DNA from: Rikenellaceae bacterium
Lineage (GTDB): Bacteria > Bacteroidota > Bacteroidia > Bacteroidales > Rikenellaceae
Reading direction: 5' to 3'
Length of the DNA stretch: 64,000 nucleotides
Assembly: GCA_015059905.1 (NCBI GenBank)
Contig: SUZN01000001.1
Span: 372,001-436,000 of the forward strand
The notes beneath the pieces are model-generated. The model was not told where the DNA came from. It did not search any database and was given only the letters and a program-made list of their open reading frames with translations. Position 1 is the first letter of the stretch. The number at the start of each line of letters is the position of its first letter. Position numbers and translations under genes: made by a program. Positions 51,939-61,194 of this stretch are shown here, in pieces.

Positions 51939-52095
51939 AATTTCATAGTGTTAAATCAATTTTATGGTTTCTGTTGCAAGATAGTGATAAATATTTGTAT
52001 ATGCAAGCGCTTGATTGATAAAATGTTATAAATTTTGAGCGTGGTTATATATTGTAAAATAAATAGGGGGTAGATTACGAAATATAATAAAAAAG

Positions 52096-52130
52096 CAAGA
52101 GGTGATTGCAAATTGTAATCACCTCAAAAA
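52096..52130 (-). terminator. Intrinsic terminator of the OsmC gene
   Basis: On the minus strand GAGGTGATTACAATTTGCAA forms a stem with AATCACCTC, followed by TTGCTTTTTTATT. The stem is nine pairs. Confidence 0.7.
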
Positions 52131-52139
52131 AATAAGTTT

Positions 52140-52544
52140 TTACTCTGTGCTGACCACCTCGATAACGTGCGAAACGGGGGCAATCTTGCGGAGCATTGCA
52201 ACCATTCCGCAGGTGCGCTCCTGTGCGCGCTCCACCGCCTGCGAGATAGGCTCCTGGTCCTCCAGTCGGTGACACTCGACATTGTAAATCACCTCGAAGC
52301 TCTCATAGACGCTGTCGCCTCGCAGTGTTGGGGTGTTGAGCTGACCCTCGACCGTAATCTCCATACTCTTTGGCTTTGGATTGCCGCGCTTCTCCAGTAG
52401 CGCCATAATCGTAAGCCCTGCACATTTTGCCGTTGCACACAACATAAGAGCCTTTGGATTAAGGTCGTCAGCCGACGCCCCACCTGCAAGGCAGAACTTG
52501 CCGTCGGCAAGTTTTACCGTCACTTTTTGTAGATTGTTGTTCAT
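52140..52544 (-). CDS. OsmC family peroxidase-like protein
   Basis: A 134-residue OsmC/Ohr fold protein. Cys residues lie in CATAKCAGLTIM and ERTCGMVAML, the latter being the usual second Cys region. The C-terminus is SHVIEVVSTE. It probably reduces organic hydroperoxides, but the exact Cys pair of the known enzymes is not confirmed here. It has its own hairpin terminator on the minus strand (52096-52130). Confidence 0.8.
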   Translation of the reverse strand: MNNNLQKVTVKLADGKFCLAGGASADDLNPKALMLCATAKCAGLTIMALLEKRGNPKPKSMEITVEGQLNTPTLRGDSVYESFEVIYNVECHRLEDQEPISQAVERAQERTCGMVAMLRKIAPVSHVIEVVSTE

Positions 52545-52642
52545 AAATGAGTCTTTTAAGTTACGAAATTAAGTGCTGCCGCGTGGGCTTTGCACATTTA
52601 TCACAATTTTCACAATTTTCTGCCGACAATAATCGTTCCTAT

Positions 52643-52674
52643 GTTGTGTGATTTGTCTAATTTTCGTAACTTTG
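52643..52674 (+). promoter_or_regulatory. Promoter of the TPR-barrel operon
   Basis: GTTG at 52643-52646, a 20-base gap and TAACTTTG at 52667-52674. This matches the consensus except for one base of the -33. Transcript starts near 52681, 17 bases before ATG 52698. Confidence 0.7.
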
Positions 52675-52697
52675 TCGGATAAATATATTTAGTGAAT

Positions 52698-55685
52698 ATG
52701 CGAACAAGAATATCAATAATAGTGGCTCTGTTGCTGGCATTTGCGGTGCATTGTGCCAACGCGCAGACCGCGCAGCAGAAGCGCAGCATCGAACGTGCCA
52801 TATCGCTCTATGATTTCGGTCATTGCATCGAGGCACGCACCGAGCTTCGTAACATTCGTCAGACACTCTCGCCCGTGACCGACAGGGAGGCGATAGAGCG
52901 CGTGGATTACTATCTGGCGCTATGTACTACCGAACTGAAGATGGCAGAGGCCGAGGGTCGTCTGAAACGATTTTTGGCGGATTATCAGGGTTCAATCTAT
53001 GCCAACGAGTTGCAGTTTACGTTGGCTACGCTTGCTATGACCGAGGATAATATCGCCCTCGCCGAGCAGGAGCTGTCGAAGGTAAATTATAAGGCTCTCT
53101 CGCCACAGCAGCGCGACAAGTATGACCTGCGTATGGGATATATGTCGTTTATGAGGGGCGACTACGCATCAGCCGAGAAATATTTTTCGCGCATCACGCC
53201 CAAGAGTGAGTATTCGCATCACGCAACATATTACAACTCATACATAGCCTACACACGTGCCCAGTATGACGTGGCGCGCAACGGTTTCACATCGCTGCTC
53301 AAGAGTCAGCAGTATCGCGACCTGATGCCATTCTACATCCTTCAGATTGATTTCAAGGAGGGTAAGTATCGTGATGTTGTCGAGCGCGGCGATGCACTCA
53401 TCCCTACGACTACGCGCGAGCAGGCGATGCAGATTGAGCGAATCCTGGCAGAGTCGTGGTTTCAACTTGACGACTACACGAAGGCTGTGACATATATGAA
53501 TCGCTACAAGGCATCGGGTGGTGTAATGGGTCGTGTCGAGAACTATATTATGGGTTATTCACTACACCGTCAAGCGCTCTATCACGACGCTATTCCATAC
53601 TTGCGCGAGGCGTGCGGTGCCGATGATATGCTTACGCAGAATGCCTCTTACCATTTGGCAGACAGCTATCTGCGTGAGGGTAACCGCGAGGATGCTATGT
53701 ATGCCTTTGCTATGGCTTCCAACTCGCAGTTCGACCCCTCGATTGCCGAGGATGCGCTGTTTAACTATGGTAAGTTGCAGTATGAGTTGGGTGGTGGTCG
53801 CTTTAACGAGGCCATCAATGTCTTGGGTCGTTATGTGGAGCAGTATCCTTCGTCGGAACGTACAGAGGATGCTCATCGTCTGCTCATTGCAGCATATTAC
53901 AACTCAAAAAATTACGCCCAGGCTTACGAGGCTATCAAGCAGTTGCCTAATCCCGACAATGAGACCCTGCTGGCTTTGCAGAAGATTGCTTATTTCAATG
54001 GCTTGGAGGCGTATTCTTCGGGCGAGCTGGATGTAGCGGAGTCCTCGTTCAAGGAGTCGTTGGGTGCAGGCTCGAACGCAAAATATAGCGCGCTGGCATC
54101 GTTCTGGCTTGGCGAGGTTGCCTTTGCTCGTGGCGATAATGGGGTAGCGCTTCAGCGATATAAGAATTTTATCAGCCGCGCTCCTCGAGGCTCTGCGGAG
54201 TATGCTATGGCGCAGTATAATTTGGGCTATTGTTACTTCAATGATGGCGATATGGAGCAGGCGGGCAAGGCGTTTGACCTCTTCCTGAACACGTACAGCA
54301 AGCGCGACTCATATCTTGCCGATGCAGTGAATCGCCGAGGCGATGTTCACTACTCGCTTAGAGAGTTTGCCCCTGCTTTGGAGTGTTACGCTCGCACCAT
54401 TGCTATGCGTACGACGGAGAGTTATTATGCCGAGTATCAGCGAGCTATGACTCTTGGTGTGCAGAACAAGCGCGAGCAGAAGATTGAGGCTCTGAAGCGT
54501 ATCGTGCAAACCGATAGAGGCGATTATGTGGATGATGCGACCTACGAGTTAGGTCACACTTATATCGCCGACGAGCAGTATGATAAAGGCGTGCGTACGC
54601 TGGAGGGTTTTGTTCGTGAGTATCCCAACTCAAACTACTACGCGCAGGCGTTGTCGGATTTGGGACTGGCGTATATGAATCTGGGCGAAAAGGATAAGGC
54701 TCTGGAGTATTACGATATGGTTGTGAGGGCTGCGCCGAGGTCGTCACAGTCGAAGAGTGCCTTGCAGGGTATTCGTGAGATTTATGTCGATAAGGGCGAT
54801 GCCGATTCTTACTTCGCCTATGCTGAGAAGATGGGCGTTGAGGGTAATATGAGCCAGATGGCGCGTGACTCATTGTCGTATGCTGCGGCGCAGAAACTCT
54901 ATCTTGACAACAAGACACAGGAGGCTGCGGCGAGCTTTAACGCTTACCTCAAAAACTACCCTTCGGGACACTATCAGAACGATGCACTCTTCTTCTTGAG
55001 TGACTGTTATATCCGCGACGGTAAGGAGGCGGAGGCTATCGAATCGCTCTCGGCGCTTGCCGAGCAGGGTCGCACGCAGTATCAGGAGCGAGTGCTGGAG
55101 CGTTTGTCATCTATGTGCTATAAGTCGGAGCGTTGGGAGATGGCTGCCAAATCATACCGTCAGCTCTATGACGTGAGCTCGGAGGCTGCTACGCGCAAGA
55201 GTGCCGCATCGGGATATGTGGCATCTACTCTGAAGTATGCCGACGATGATGCTATCGTGGCTATGGCGGATGATATTGAGAAGTTTGATGTTATGACCGA
55301 GATAGCTCGCCGCAAGGCACGCCACGCCAAGGCGCAGGTAATGCTTCGTAGGGGCGATGAGCAGGCGGCGATGGATATCTTCAAGGTGTTGAGTGCCGAG
55401 GTTAAGAGCGCCGAGGGTGCCGAGGCACGCTACCGTATGATTGAGGCGGAGTATAAGGCAAAGCGATATGATAAGGCGGAGAAGATGGTCTATGAGCTTT
55501 CGGATAGCAATACGCCACAGAACTATTGGCTTGCCAAGGCGTTTATCCTGCTCGGTGATATCTATTTCGATAAGGGCGACAGCTTCCAGGCTCGTGCCAC
55601 ATATCAGAGCGTTGCAGATGGTTACTCTCCTGCCGATGATGGCATTATTGAGGAGGCTAAGTCAAGAATTGCTAAACTGAACTAA
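52698..55685 (+). CDS. Secreted tetratricopeptide-repeat protein
   Basis: 995 residues from ATG 52698 (a GTG two codons earlier is possible). Signal peptide MRTRISIIVALLLAFAVHCANA is followed by about 20 TPR-like helix pairs over the whole length (for example ALQRYKNFISRAPRGSAEYA, SDLGLAYMNLGEKDKALEYY). Its place beside the barrel protein gene (55688), 2 bases downstream, suggests a periplasmic scaffold for envelope or export machinery. The exact function is unknown. Confidence 0.85.
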   Translation: MRTRISIIVALLLAFAVHCANAQTAQQKRSIERAISLYDFGHCIEARTELRNIRQTLSPVTDREAIERVDYYLALCTTELKMAEAEGRLKRFLADYQGSIYANELQFTLATLAMTEDNIALAEQELSKVNYKALSPQQRDKYDLRMGYMSFMRGDYASAEKYFSRITPKSEYSHHATYYNSYIAYTRAQYDVARNGFTSLLKSQQYRDLMPFYILQIDFKEGKYRDVVERGDALIPTTTREQAMQIERILAESWFQLDDYTKAVTYMNRYKASGGVMGRVENYIMGYSLHRQALYHDAIPYLREACGADDMLTQNASYHLADSYLREGNREDAMYAFAMASNSQFDPSIAEDALFNYGKLQYELGGGRFNEAINVLGRYVEQYPSSERTEDAHRLLIAAYYNSKNYAQAYEAIKQLPNPDNETLLALQKIAYFNGLEAYSSGELDVAESSFKESLGAGSNAKYSALASFWLGEVAFARGDNGVALQRYKNFISRAPRGSAEYAMAQYNLGYCYFNDGDMEQAGKAFDLFLNTYSKRDSYLADAVNRRGDVHYSLREFAPALECYARTIAMRTTESYYAEYQRAMTLGVQNKREQKIEALKRIVQTDRGDYVDDATYELGHTYIADEQYDKGVRTLEGFVREYPNSNYYAQALSDLGLAYMNLGEKDKALEYYDMVVRAAPRSSQSKSALQGIREIYVDKGDADSYFAYAEKMGVEGNMSQMARDSLSYAAAQKLYLDNKTQEAAASFNAYLKNYPSGHYQNDALFFLSDCYIRDGKEAEAIESLSALAEQGRTQYQERVLERLSSMCYKSERWEMAAKSYRQLYDVSSEAATRKSAASGYVASTLKYADDDAIVAMADDIEKFDVMTEIARRKARHAKAQVMLRRGDEQAAMDIFKVLSAEVKSAEGAEARYRMIEAEYKAKRYDKAEKMVYELSDSNTPQNYWLAKAFILLGDIYFDKGDSFQARATYQSVADGYSPADDGIIEEAKSRIAKLN

Positions 55686-55687
55686 CG

Positions 55688-57364
55688 ATGAGAAGATTTT
55701 TATACATAGCGTTGTTGCTTGTGGCTGCGCCTATGATTGCAAGTGCGCAGGTTGCCAAGCAGGTGGAGGTTGAAAAGGACTATATTCCGAGCGTCAATAA
55801 GGCACAGAAGCTTGCGATGGTGCCCGATATGACCGATACGGTGATGATGCGTCCTGATATTGATTATTCGTTTATGCCTCGTTCATACGAGACTTCGCTC
55901 CTTACCGAGAATTTCAAACCAGCGACAATCTCCTATTGGGATTTTGTGCGTAAGCGTCTGCTCTATGTGAAGGCTGCGGCGGGTGTACCTTTGGCAAGCG
56001 AGGCGGATGTCTATGTCTCGACTTACAACAAGGATAGAGGCTACGCTATGGCGTACTTAAACCACGAGGGCGATTATCAGAATCGTTGGGCTTTGGATGG
56101 CGTGACCAAAGTTACGGATAATACATCCGAAATGAGCAACCGCCTGGGTGGTCGCGCGGGTTTGAATGTGGGGCGCCATCTGCTTGAAGTGGATATCTAC
56201 GGCGACCAGCAGATGCGCCACCGTTATCCCACAACGGGAGAGCTTATTCGTTTTGGCGAGGTGCAGGGCGCACTGCGTTTCGGTGATGATTTTGTCGATT
56301 TGAGCCGCTGGAATTTCAGTGTTGAGGTGGATGGTGGCTTCTACTATAACAGGGCGTGCAGTGCTTCGGGTGAGAAGTTTAATCAGTCGCAGTTCTCTGT
56401 AAAGGCGGCAGTGGGCAGGATGCTGGGACAGCACCAGTTGAAGATACACGCGGGCTATATGGGTGTGTATGGAGGTGGTGCACTCGAGGCTTACAAGAAT
56501 AACATCTTGATGGCTGGCGCGAGATATGGCGTCAGCGGCAACCGCTTCAACTTCCTGATAGGTGCCGATTACTACCACGACAGAGTGGGCGAGTCGGGCA
56601 ATTCGCCTCACCATATCTTCCCTTATGTGCGTATGATGTGGAACAATTCCAAGCAGAGCTTTGTGCCTTACGTTGAGGTCGATGGCGAGCTGAAGCAGCA
56701 CAATTTCGGTGCGTTGTCATATGAAAATCCATTTGTCCTCGCCTCGCAGAGTGTGGTGGATGATGGGGCGGTATTCTCATTGGCAAACGAGACCCTCTAT
56801 AACGGTCGTGCGGGTATTAGCGGTAATCTGGGTAAGGGTATCTTTTCGTACAATCTCTCGGCGCAGTTTACCATTGCCGATAACCACCTCTATTGGTATA
56901 ATGTGGGCGCGGATTATCTCTTTACTACGGCATACCAGCATAGCTTTACCGCCAACGGAAACATCGTTTTCCGCCCAGCAGGTTGGTTTGAGGCTACGCT
57001 CGATGTGAGTGCCTATATATGGGATAATTATGATGACTATTACAGCTCACGACCCAACTTCGAGCTCGATTTGGGTCTGCGATATACAGGTCGTCGCCTG
57101 ACTGTTGGCGCAAACCTCGGATATATGGGCGGCATAAAGTGGATGACACTTGCCGAGGTTCTTGGCGAGGGTGGTTTCCCATCGTTCGAGGCTACCAAAA
57201 CCGACTCTACATTCACCCTGGGTCTTGATGCCGAGTGGCGTATCAATGACAATTGGGCTGTGTTTGCCGAGGGTCGCAACCTCACGGGCAGCAAGGTTTA
57301 TGAGTGGCTGCATTACTACCGTGATTCGGCGCAGGGTATTGTGGGCGTAAAGTTTAATTTCTAA
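55688..57364 (+). CDS. Outer membrane beta-barrel protein, TonB-receptor-like barrel
   Basis: A 558-residue protein with signal peptide MRRFLYIALLLVAAPMIASAQ. The region 30-100 is polar (VEKDYIPSVNKAQKLAMVPD), then about 20 amphipathic strands run to the C-terminal aromatic (GIVGVKFNF). A plug domain typical of TonB-dependent receptors was not seen. It is co-transcribed with the TPR protein. Confidence 0.8.
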   Translation: MRRFLYIALLLVAAPMIASAQVAKQVEVEKDYIPSVNKAQKLAMVPDMTDTVMMRPDIDYSFMPRSYETSLLTENFKPATISYWDFVRKRLLYVKAAAGVPLASEADVYVSTYNKDRGYAMAYLNHEGDYQNRWALDGVTKVTDNTSEMSNRLGGRAGLNVGRHLLEVDIYGDQQMRHRYPTTGELIRFGEVQGALRFGDDFVDLSRWNFSVEVDGGFYYNRACSASGEKFNQSQFSVKAAVGRMLGQHQLKIHAGYMGVYGGGALEAYKNNILMAGARYGVSGNRFNFLIGADYYHDRVGESGNSPHHIFPYVRMMWNNSKQSFVPYVEVDGELKQHNFGALSYENPFVLASQSVVDDGAVFSLANETLYNGRAGISGNLGKGIFSYNLSAQFTIADNHLYWYNVGADYLFTTAYQHSFTANGNIVFRPAGWFEATLDVSAYIWDNYDDYYSSRPNFELDLGLRYTGRRLTVGANLGYMGGIKWMTLAEVLGEGGFPSFEATKTDSTFTLGLDAEWRINDNWAVFAEGRNLTGSKVYEWLHYYRDSAQGIVGVKFNF

Positions 57365-57418
57365 AATTACCTTATAGGGCGTTTTCTGCGTTACGCTTAC
57401 CCCTGTTGGAAAATGATA

Positions 57419-57447
57419 AGGGCTGCAACCGAGAAAGTTGCAGCCCT
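57419..57447. terminator. Terminator hairpin between convergent genes
   Basis: AGGGCTGCAAC, loop CGAGAAA, GTTGCAGCCCT. It ends the barrel operon and the HerA-like gene, which converge here. Confidence 0.75.
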
Positions 57448-57452
57448 ATTGC

Positions 57453-58997
57453 TTATCGCTTCTTTTTTGTTGTTGTCTTTCGCTTGCGCGTTGTTGTTGT
57501 GCGAGTGCTACCCGTCAGCTTTTTCGCCATCTGTTGTGCTACGGTCTTTGCGAAGTAGGTTACAGCCGTGCCGAGCATACTGCCAATCAAACTCTTCTTG
57601 AATGAGCCTGCATAGCTCTTGCGAGCCTTCTCCTCTTCCTTCTCTCGGCGCTCCTGCTCCTTTCTCTCCTCCTCTTCTGCCTTTGCCTCGGCAGCCTCTT
57701 TCTCTGCCTGTTCGCGTTGCTTGAGTATCTTCTCGAAGGCAGACTCTCTATCTACCGCAGTATCATATTTGCCCGCTATGCGAGATGAGTTATTCACTGC
57801 CGCACGCTGCTCTTCACTTATAGCACCTATCTGGCTCAAGGGGAAGAGTATCTTCGCACGCTCCACCATCGAAGGGGCGCCCTTCTCGTCAAGGAACGAC
57901 ACCAGCGCCTCGCCCGTGCCGAGCTCCAGAATCTCGCGCTCGGTAGAGAAAGCAGGGTTGGGTCGGAATGTCTGCGCTGCCGCCTTTACTGCCGCCTGGT
58001 CTTTAGGCGTGAAGGCACGCAGTGCGTGCTGCACACGGTTACCGCACTGACCGAGGATAGCCTCTGGTAGGTCGGATGGCGACTGCGAAATGAAATAGAC
58101 GCCAATACCCTTCGAACGGATAAGACGTACAATCTGCTCAATCTTGTCAATCAAGGCTTTGGATGTATCCTTAAAGAGCATATGTGCCTCGTCGAAGAAG
58201 AATACCAATTTCGGAAGTTCCATATCGCCAATCTCGGGCATCTTGTCGTAAATCTCTGTCAGGAGCCACATCAGGAACGTAGAGTAGAGCTTTGGCTGCA
58301 ACATCAGCTCATCTGCCGCCAGAATATTCATCACGCCACGTCCACCCTCGGTCTGCAACAGGTCGAAGATGTCGAACGCTGGCTCGCCGAAGAACTTGTC
58401 GCCGCCCTGCTCGGCAAGGGTCAGCAATGAGCGCTGTATAGCGCCGATTGAGGCTGCCGAGATATTGCCATAGGTGGTAGAGTAGCGGTCGGCACCCTTT
58501 GCCACATAGTCAAGCATAAGGCGCAAATCCTTCATATCAATCAGTGGCAAGCCTTCATCCTCGGCAATACGGAATGTGAGCGACAGAACGCCCGACTGCG
58601 TGTCGTTCAGGTCGAGCAGACGTGAAAGCAGCATCGAGCCCATATTCTTTATGGTGGTACGCATAGGGTGTCCCTGCTTACCATACACGTCGAAGAAACG
58701 CACGGGACAACCCTCGAACTTAAGCTCCTGAGGGTCGATGCCGAATTCGGCGCATCGCTTCTCGATAAAGCCGCTTAACTTACCCACCTGCGAGATACCC
58801 GAAAGGTCGCCCTTCATATCAGCCATAAAGCAAGGCACACCCGCCTGTGAGAATGTCTCGGCAAGCACCTGCAACGTCACAGTCTTACCCGTACCCGTAG
58901 CACCAGCGATAAGACCGTGACGGTTAGCCATCTTGCCTATGATGTGAATAGCTCCCTGGGCGGAGTGAGCTACATAGAGTTGATTCTCTTTATACAT
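57453..58997 (-). CDS. HerA-like DUF853 (YjgR-type) ATPase
   Basis: A 514-residue AAA/HerA-type ATPase. Walker A is AGATGTGKTVT (31-41), Walker B is LVFFFDEAHMLF near residue 260, and GVYFISQSPSDLPEAILGQCGNR is the usual sensor region. The C-terminal third has an Arg/Lys/Glu-rich coiled stretch and ends in a very basic TTTRKRKTTTKKKR. The family links to DNA handling; the specific role is unknown. rpiB lies just upstream in the same direction (24 bases). Confidence 0.85.
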   Translation of the reverse strand: MYKENQLYVAHSAQGAIHIIGKMANRHGLIAGATGTGKTVTLQVLAETFSQAGVPCFMADMKGDLSGISQVGKLSGFIEKRCAEFGIDPQELKFEGCPVRFFDVYGKQGHPMRTTIKNMGSMLLSRLLDLNDTQSGVLSLTFRIAEDEGLPLIDMKDLRLMLDYVAKGADRYSTTYGNISAASIGAIQRSLLTLAEQGGDKFFGEPAFDIFDLLQTEGGRGVMNILAADELMLQPKLYSTFLMWLLTEIYDKMPEIGDMELPKLVFFFDEAHMLFKDTSKALIDKIEQIVRLIRSKGIGVYFISQSPSDLPEAILGQCGNRVQHALRAFTPKDQAAVKAAAQTFRPNPAFSTEREILELGTGEALVSFLDEKGAPSMVERAKILFPLSQIGAISEEQRAAVNNSSRIAGKYDTAVDRESAFEKILKQREQAEKEAAEAKAEEEERKEQERREKEEEKARKSYAGSFKKSLIGSMLGTAVTYFAKTVAQQMAKKLTGSTRTTTTRKRKTTTKKKR

Positions 58998-59021
58998 ATT
59001 GTGAGGTCTCTAAAATGGGAA

Positions 59022-59456
59022 TTATTTGCAAGCAATCTTCTCCACGCGACGCTGGTGGCGACCACCCTCGAACTCTGATGAGAGGAATGTGCTGACGATA
59101 GCCATCGCCTCGTCGTTGGAGATAAAACGTGCTGGCAATACCACTACGTTTGCGTCGTTGTGCTGACGGATGAGAGCCGCCACGTCGGTATTCCAGCACA
59201 GACCTGCGCGGATGCCCTGGTGCTTGTTCAGCGTCATCGCCATACCCTCGCCCGAGCCGCATAAGCCTACGCCCTGCTCCATCTCGCCCGCCTCGATAGC
59301 CGAAGCCAGCGCGTGACCGAAGTCGGGGTAGTCGATGCTCTCTTCAGAGTCGCAACCGAAATCTACTACTTCATAACCTTTGGTTGAGAGATAACCCACC
59401 AAAAACTCCTTCATCTGATAACCTGCGTGGTCGCAAGCGATACCTATTTTTTTCAT
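59022..59456 (-). CDS. rpiB: Ribose-5-phosphate isomerase B
   Basis: Interconverts ribose 5-phosphate and ribulose 5-phosphate in the pentose phosphate pathway. The 144-residue protein has the usual Asp9-His10 (CDHAGYQMKE), the Cys in GLCGSGEGM (anion hole) and the motif CWNTDVAALIRQHNDANVVVLPARF. It is upstream of the HerA-like gene, read in the same direction. Confidence 0.95.
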   Translation of the reverse strand: MKKIGIACDHAGYQMKEFLVGYLSTKGYEVVDFGCDSEESIDYPDFGHALASAIEAGEMEQGVGLCGSGEGMAMTLNKHQGIRAGLCWNTDVAALIRQHNDANVVVLPARFISNDEAMAIVSTFLSSEFEGGRHQRRVEKIACK

Positions 59457-59547
59457 AATTTGATATTTGTTAGTTCATATTTGTGCAAATGTAACAAATT
59501 TTTGTGGCTTAATTGCTATTTACAAGTGAATTATTAACTTTGCGCCC

Positions 59548-59910
59548 GTGAAAATTGCGTTAATCATATTAGGCTCGCTCTCTTTGGTGCTGGGTGTGGT
59601 GGGAATCTTTCTCCCTCTGCTGCCCACTACGCCGTTGTTGCTTTTGTCGGCGTGGGCGTTTTTCCGTAGCTCCGACCGCCTGTATGATTGGCTCATAAAC
59701 CACCCTTATCTGGGCGAGTATATCCGCAATTTCCGCCAACACCGTGCCATCCCTCTGCGTGTGAAGATAGTGTCGGTCACAATGGTGTGGCTCACAATCG
59801 GTTATTGCATCTTCTGCGTGGTCGATAAGTGGTGGTGGGCGCAACTATCGCTCGGTGTATTAGCTACCGCCATTTCGTGGCATATTCTTTCCTATAAGAC
59901 ATTGAAATAG
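59548..59910 (+). CDS. DUF454 (YbaN-like) small membrane protein
   Basis: A 120-residue protein with three to four helices. The first (IALIILGSLSLVLGVVGIFL) leads to the family motif PLLPTTPLLLLSAWAFFRSSDR and WLINHPYLGEYIRNFR. The function is unknown. Its start codon is GTG at 59548 (gtgaaaattgcg). It is divergent from rpiB. Confidence 0.85.
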   Translation: MKIALIILGSLSLVLGVVGIFLPLLPTTPLLLLSAWAFFRSSDRLYDWLINHPYLGEYIRNFRQHRAIPLRVKIVSVTMVWLTIGYCIFCVVDKWWWAQLSLGVLATAISWHILSYKTLK

Positions 59911-60003
59911 TAGAGCTGCAAGGAGGAAACGCTCTTGCAGTGGGGCGAATTTCACCCAAATCAAAACGTCATTACGAGGAACTTAAGCGACGTGGCAATC
60001 TTT

Positions 60004-60024
60004 TTCCTCTTTCCTCTTTCCTCT
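60004..60024. repeat. Heptanucleotide tandem repeat TTCCTCT x3
   Basis: Three perfect copies between the two CGTCATTGCGAGGA elements. It has the same unit length as the TTTTGAA and TTCTGGA repeats at the left end of the window. Confidence 0.85.
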
Positions 60025-60206
60025 TTTTTACTCCCCGTCATTGCGAGGAGGGCAACGCCCGACGTGGCAATCTATTACGTCATCCCCCTACTTGCGTAGC
60101 AAGGCGATGGGGATCCTCGGGGAAATAATCACTATTGAGTAAAGAGTGGAGGATTATCCTTTTTGTTATTTGGTCTATATGTACTTAATATTGAACTATA
60201 CGGTCA

Positions 60207-60215
60207 CCCCCCCCC
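60207..60215. repeat. Homopolymer tract C9
   Basis: Nine consecutive C, 94 bases before ATG 60309 of the LRR lipoprotein. Slippage here could alter promoter spacing. The other LRR gene is preceded by a G9 tract. Confidence 0.9.
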
Positions 60216-60308
60216 GCAAAAAATTTCTCATATTATTTGCATATATAATGCAGAATTTATAACTTGCAGTCGATAACTTAATTTACTAACCTATTAAACG
60301 TTGCGATT

Positions 60309-61136
60309 ATGAGAAAGATTTTGTTGTTTGCAATTTTCGCAATTGCTGTACTTTGTGGATGTGAAAAAGAAATAGAAGAAGATAACAGCTTGCCACAGGA
60401 CCCTCAAATCACATTGACCACCAATAAAGAGGTGGGCGAAACAATCGTTTTGAGATTCAATAGAGATAATATACCACCAGAAGTGATCGGTGCAACAAAG
60501 ATAGACGAAAAAAATAGTGATGCATATGGTGGTATCTTCGAGGCTTTTGTTGTTGATGTTACATACGCTCTGACATCTCAAACCGTAGTCTTAAAAGGGG
60601 ATATTGTTTGCCTACGTTGTAGGGATAATGAATTAACATCATTAGATATCAGCGGATGCCCAGGATTAAAATTTCTTCAATGTGATAATAATCAATTGAC
60701 AACTTTTATCGTGAGTGATAATCCAGAATTGGGATTCTTAAGTTGCGCCAAGAATCAATTAACACAGTTGGATGTGAGTAAAAACGCTGAATTGGGCGTA
60801 TTATTCTGCAACAGCAATAAACTAACTTCATTAGATATAAGCAAAAATAAAAAGTTGGGGGCATTAAACTGCGCCAACAATAAACTAACATCATTGGATG
60901 TGAGCAAGAATACAAAGTTGTATGATTTTGGCTGCAGCCTCAATAAAATTAAGTCTGCGGAGATGTCAAAAATAATCAAAGCATTGCCAGATTGGACTGG
61001 TAAAACAATTTGGCATGTCGGAGAATACTCATTGAATTACGCCAAGATAAATGTTGTTTCAAATAACAACAATGAAGAGAATGAGATTTCGGAAGCAGAT
61101 ATTAAGATAGCAGAAGCGAAGAATTGGAAGTTTTAA
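60309..61136 (+). CDS. Leucine-rich-repeat lipoprotein
   Basis: A 275-residue protein with signal peptide and lipobox LCGC (Cys18). An N-terminal part of about 80 residues precedes about six tandem repeats of about 21 residues (pattern LTSLDISKNxxLGxLxCxxNK), as in internalin-like LRR proteins of Bacteroidetes. An Asn-rich C-terminal tail follows. It is probably surface exposed. The gene is AT-rich. Confidence 0.85.
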   Translation: MRKILLFAIFAIAVLCGCEKEIEEDNSLPQDPQITLTTNKEVGETIVLRFNRDNIPPEVIGATKIDEKNSDAYGGIFEAFVVDVTYALTSQTVVLKGDIVCLRCRDNELTSLDISGCPGLKFLQCDNNQLTTFIVSDNPELGFLSCAKNQLTQLDVSKNAELGVLFCNSNKLTSLDISKNKKLGALNCANNKLTSLDVSKNTKLYDFGCSLNKIKSAEMSKIIKALPDWTGKTIWHVGEYSLNYAKINVVSNNNNEENEISEADIKIAEAKNWKF

Positions 61137-61149
61137 TTAGTAAAAACTT

Positions 61150-61194
61150 GAGCCTGTCTAACAAGTGAAAAAGTTAGGCAGGCTCTATTTTTTT
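61150..61194. terminator. Terminator between the LRR lipoprotein and aroB
   Basis: GAGCCTGTCTAAC pairs GTTAGGCAGGCTC with one G-T type pair, loop AAGTGAAAAA, and a T run follows on the plus strand. The two genes converge here. Confidence 0.8.

Larger units (their letters stand above)
59911..60308. repeat. Intergenic block of dispersed-repeat elements
   Basis: It contains two copies of a CGTCATTGCGAGGA...GACGTGGCAATC element (59967-60000 and 60036-60072), a TTCCTCT heptamer repeated three times (60004-60024), a hairpin with arms ATCCCC/GGGGAT (60082-60114), and a C9 tract (60207-60215). The element resembles repeats I recall between genes in related genomes. No gene was seen. Confidence 0.75.
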
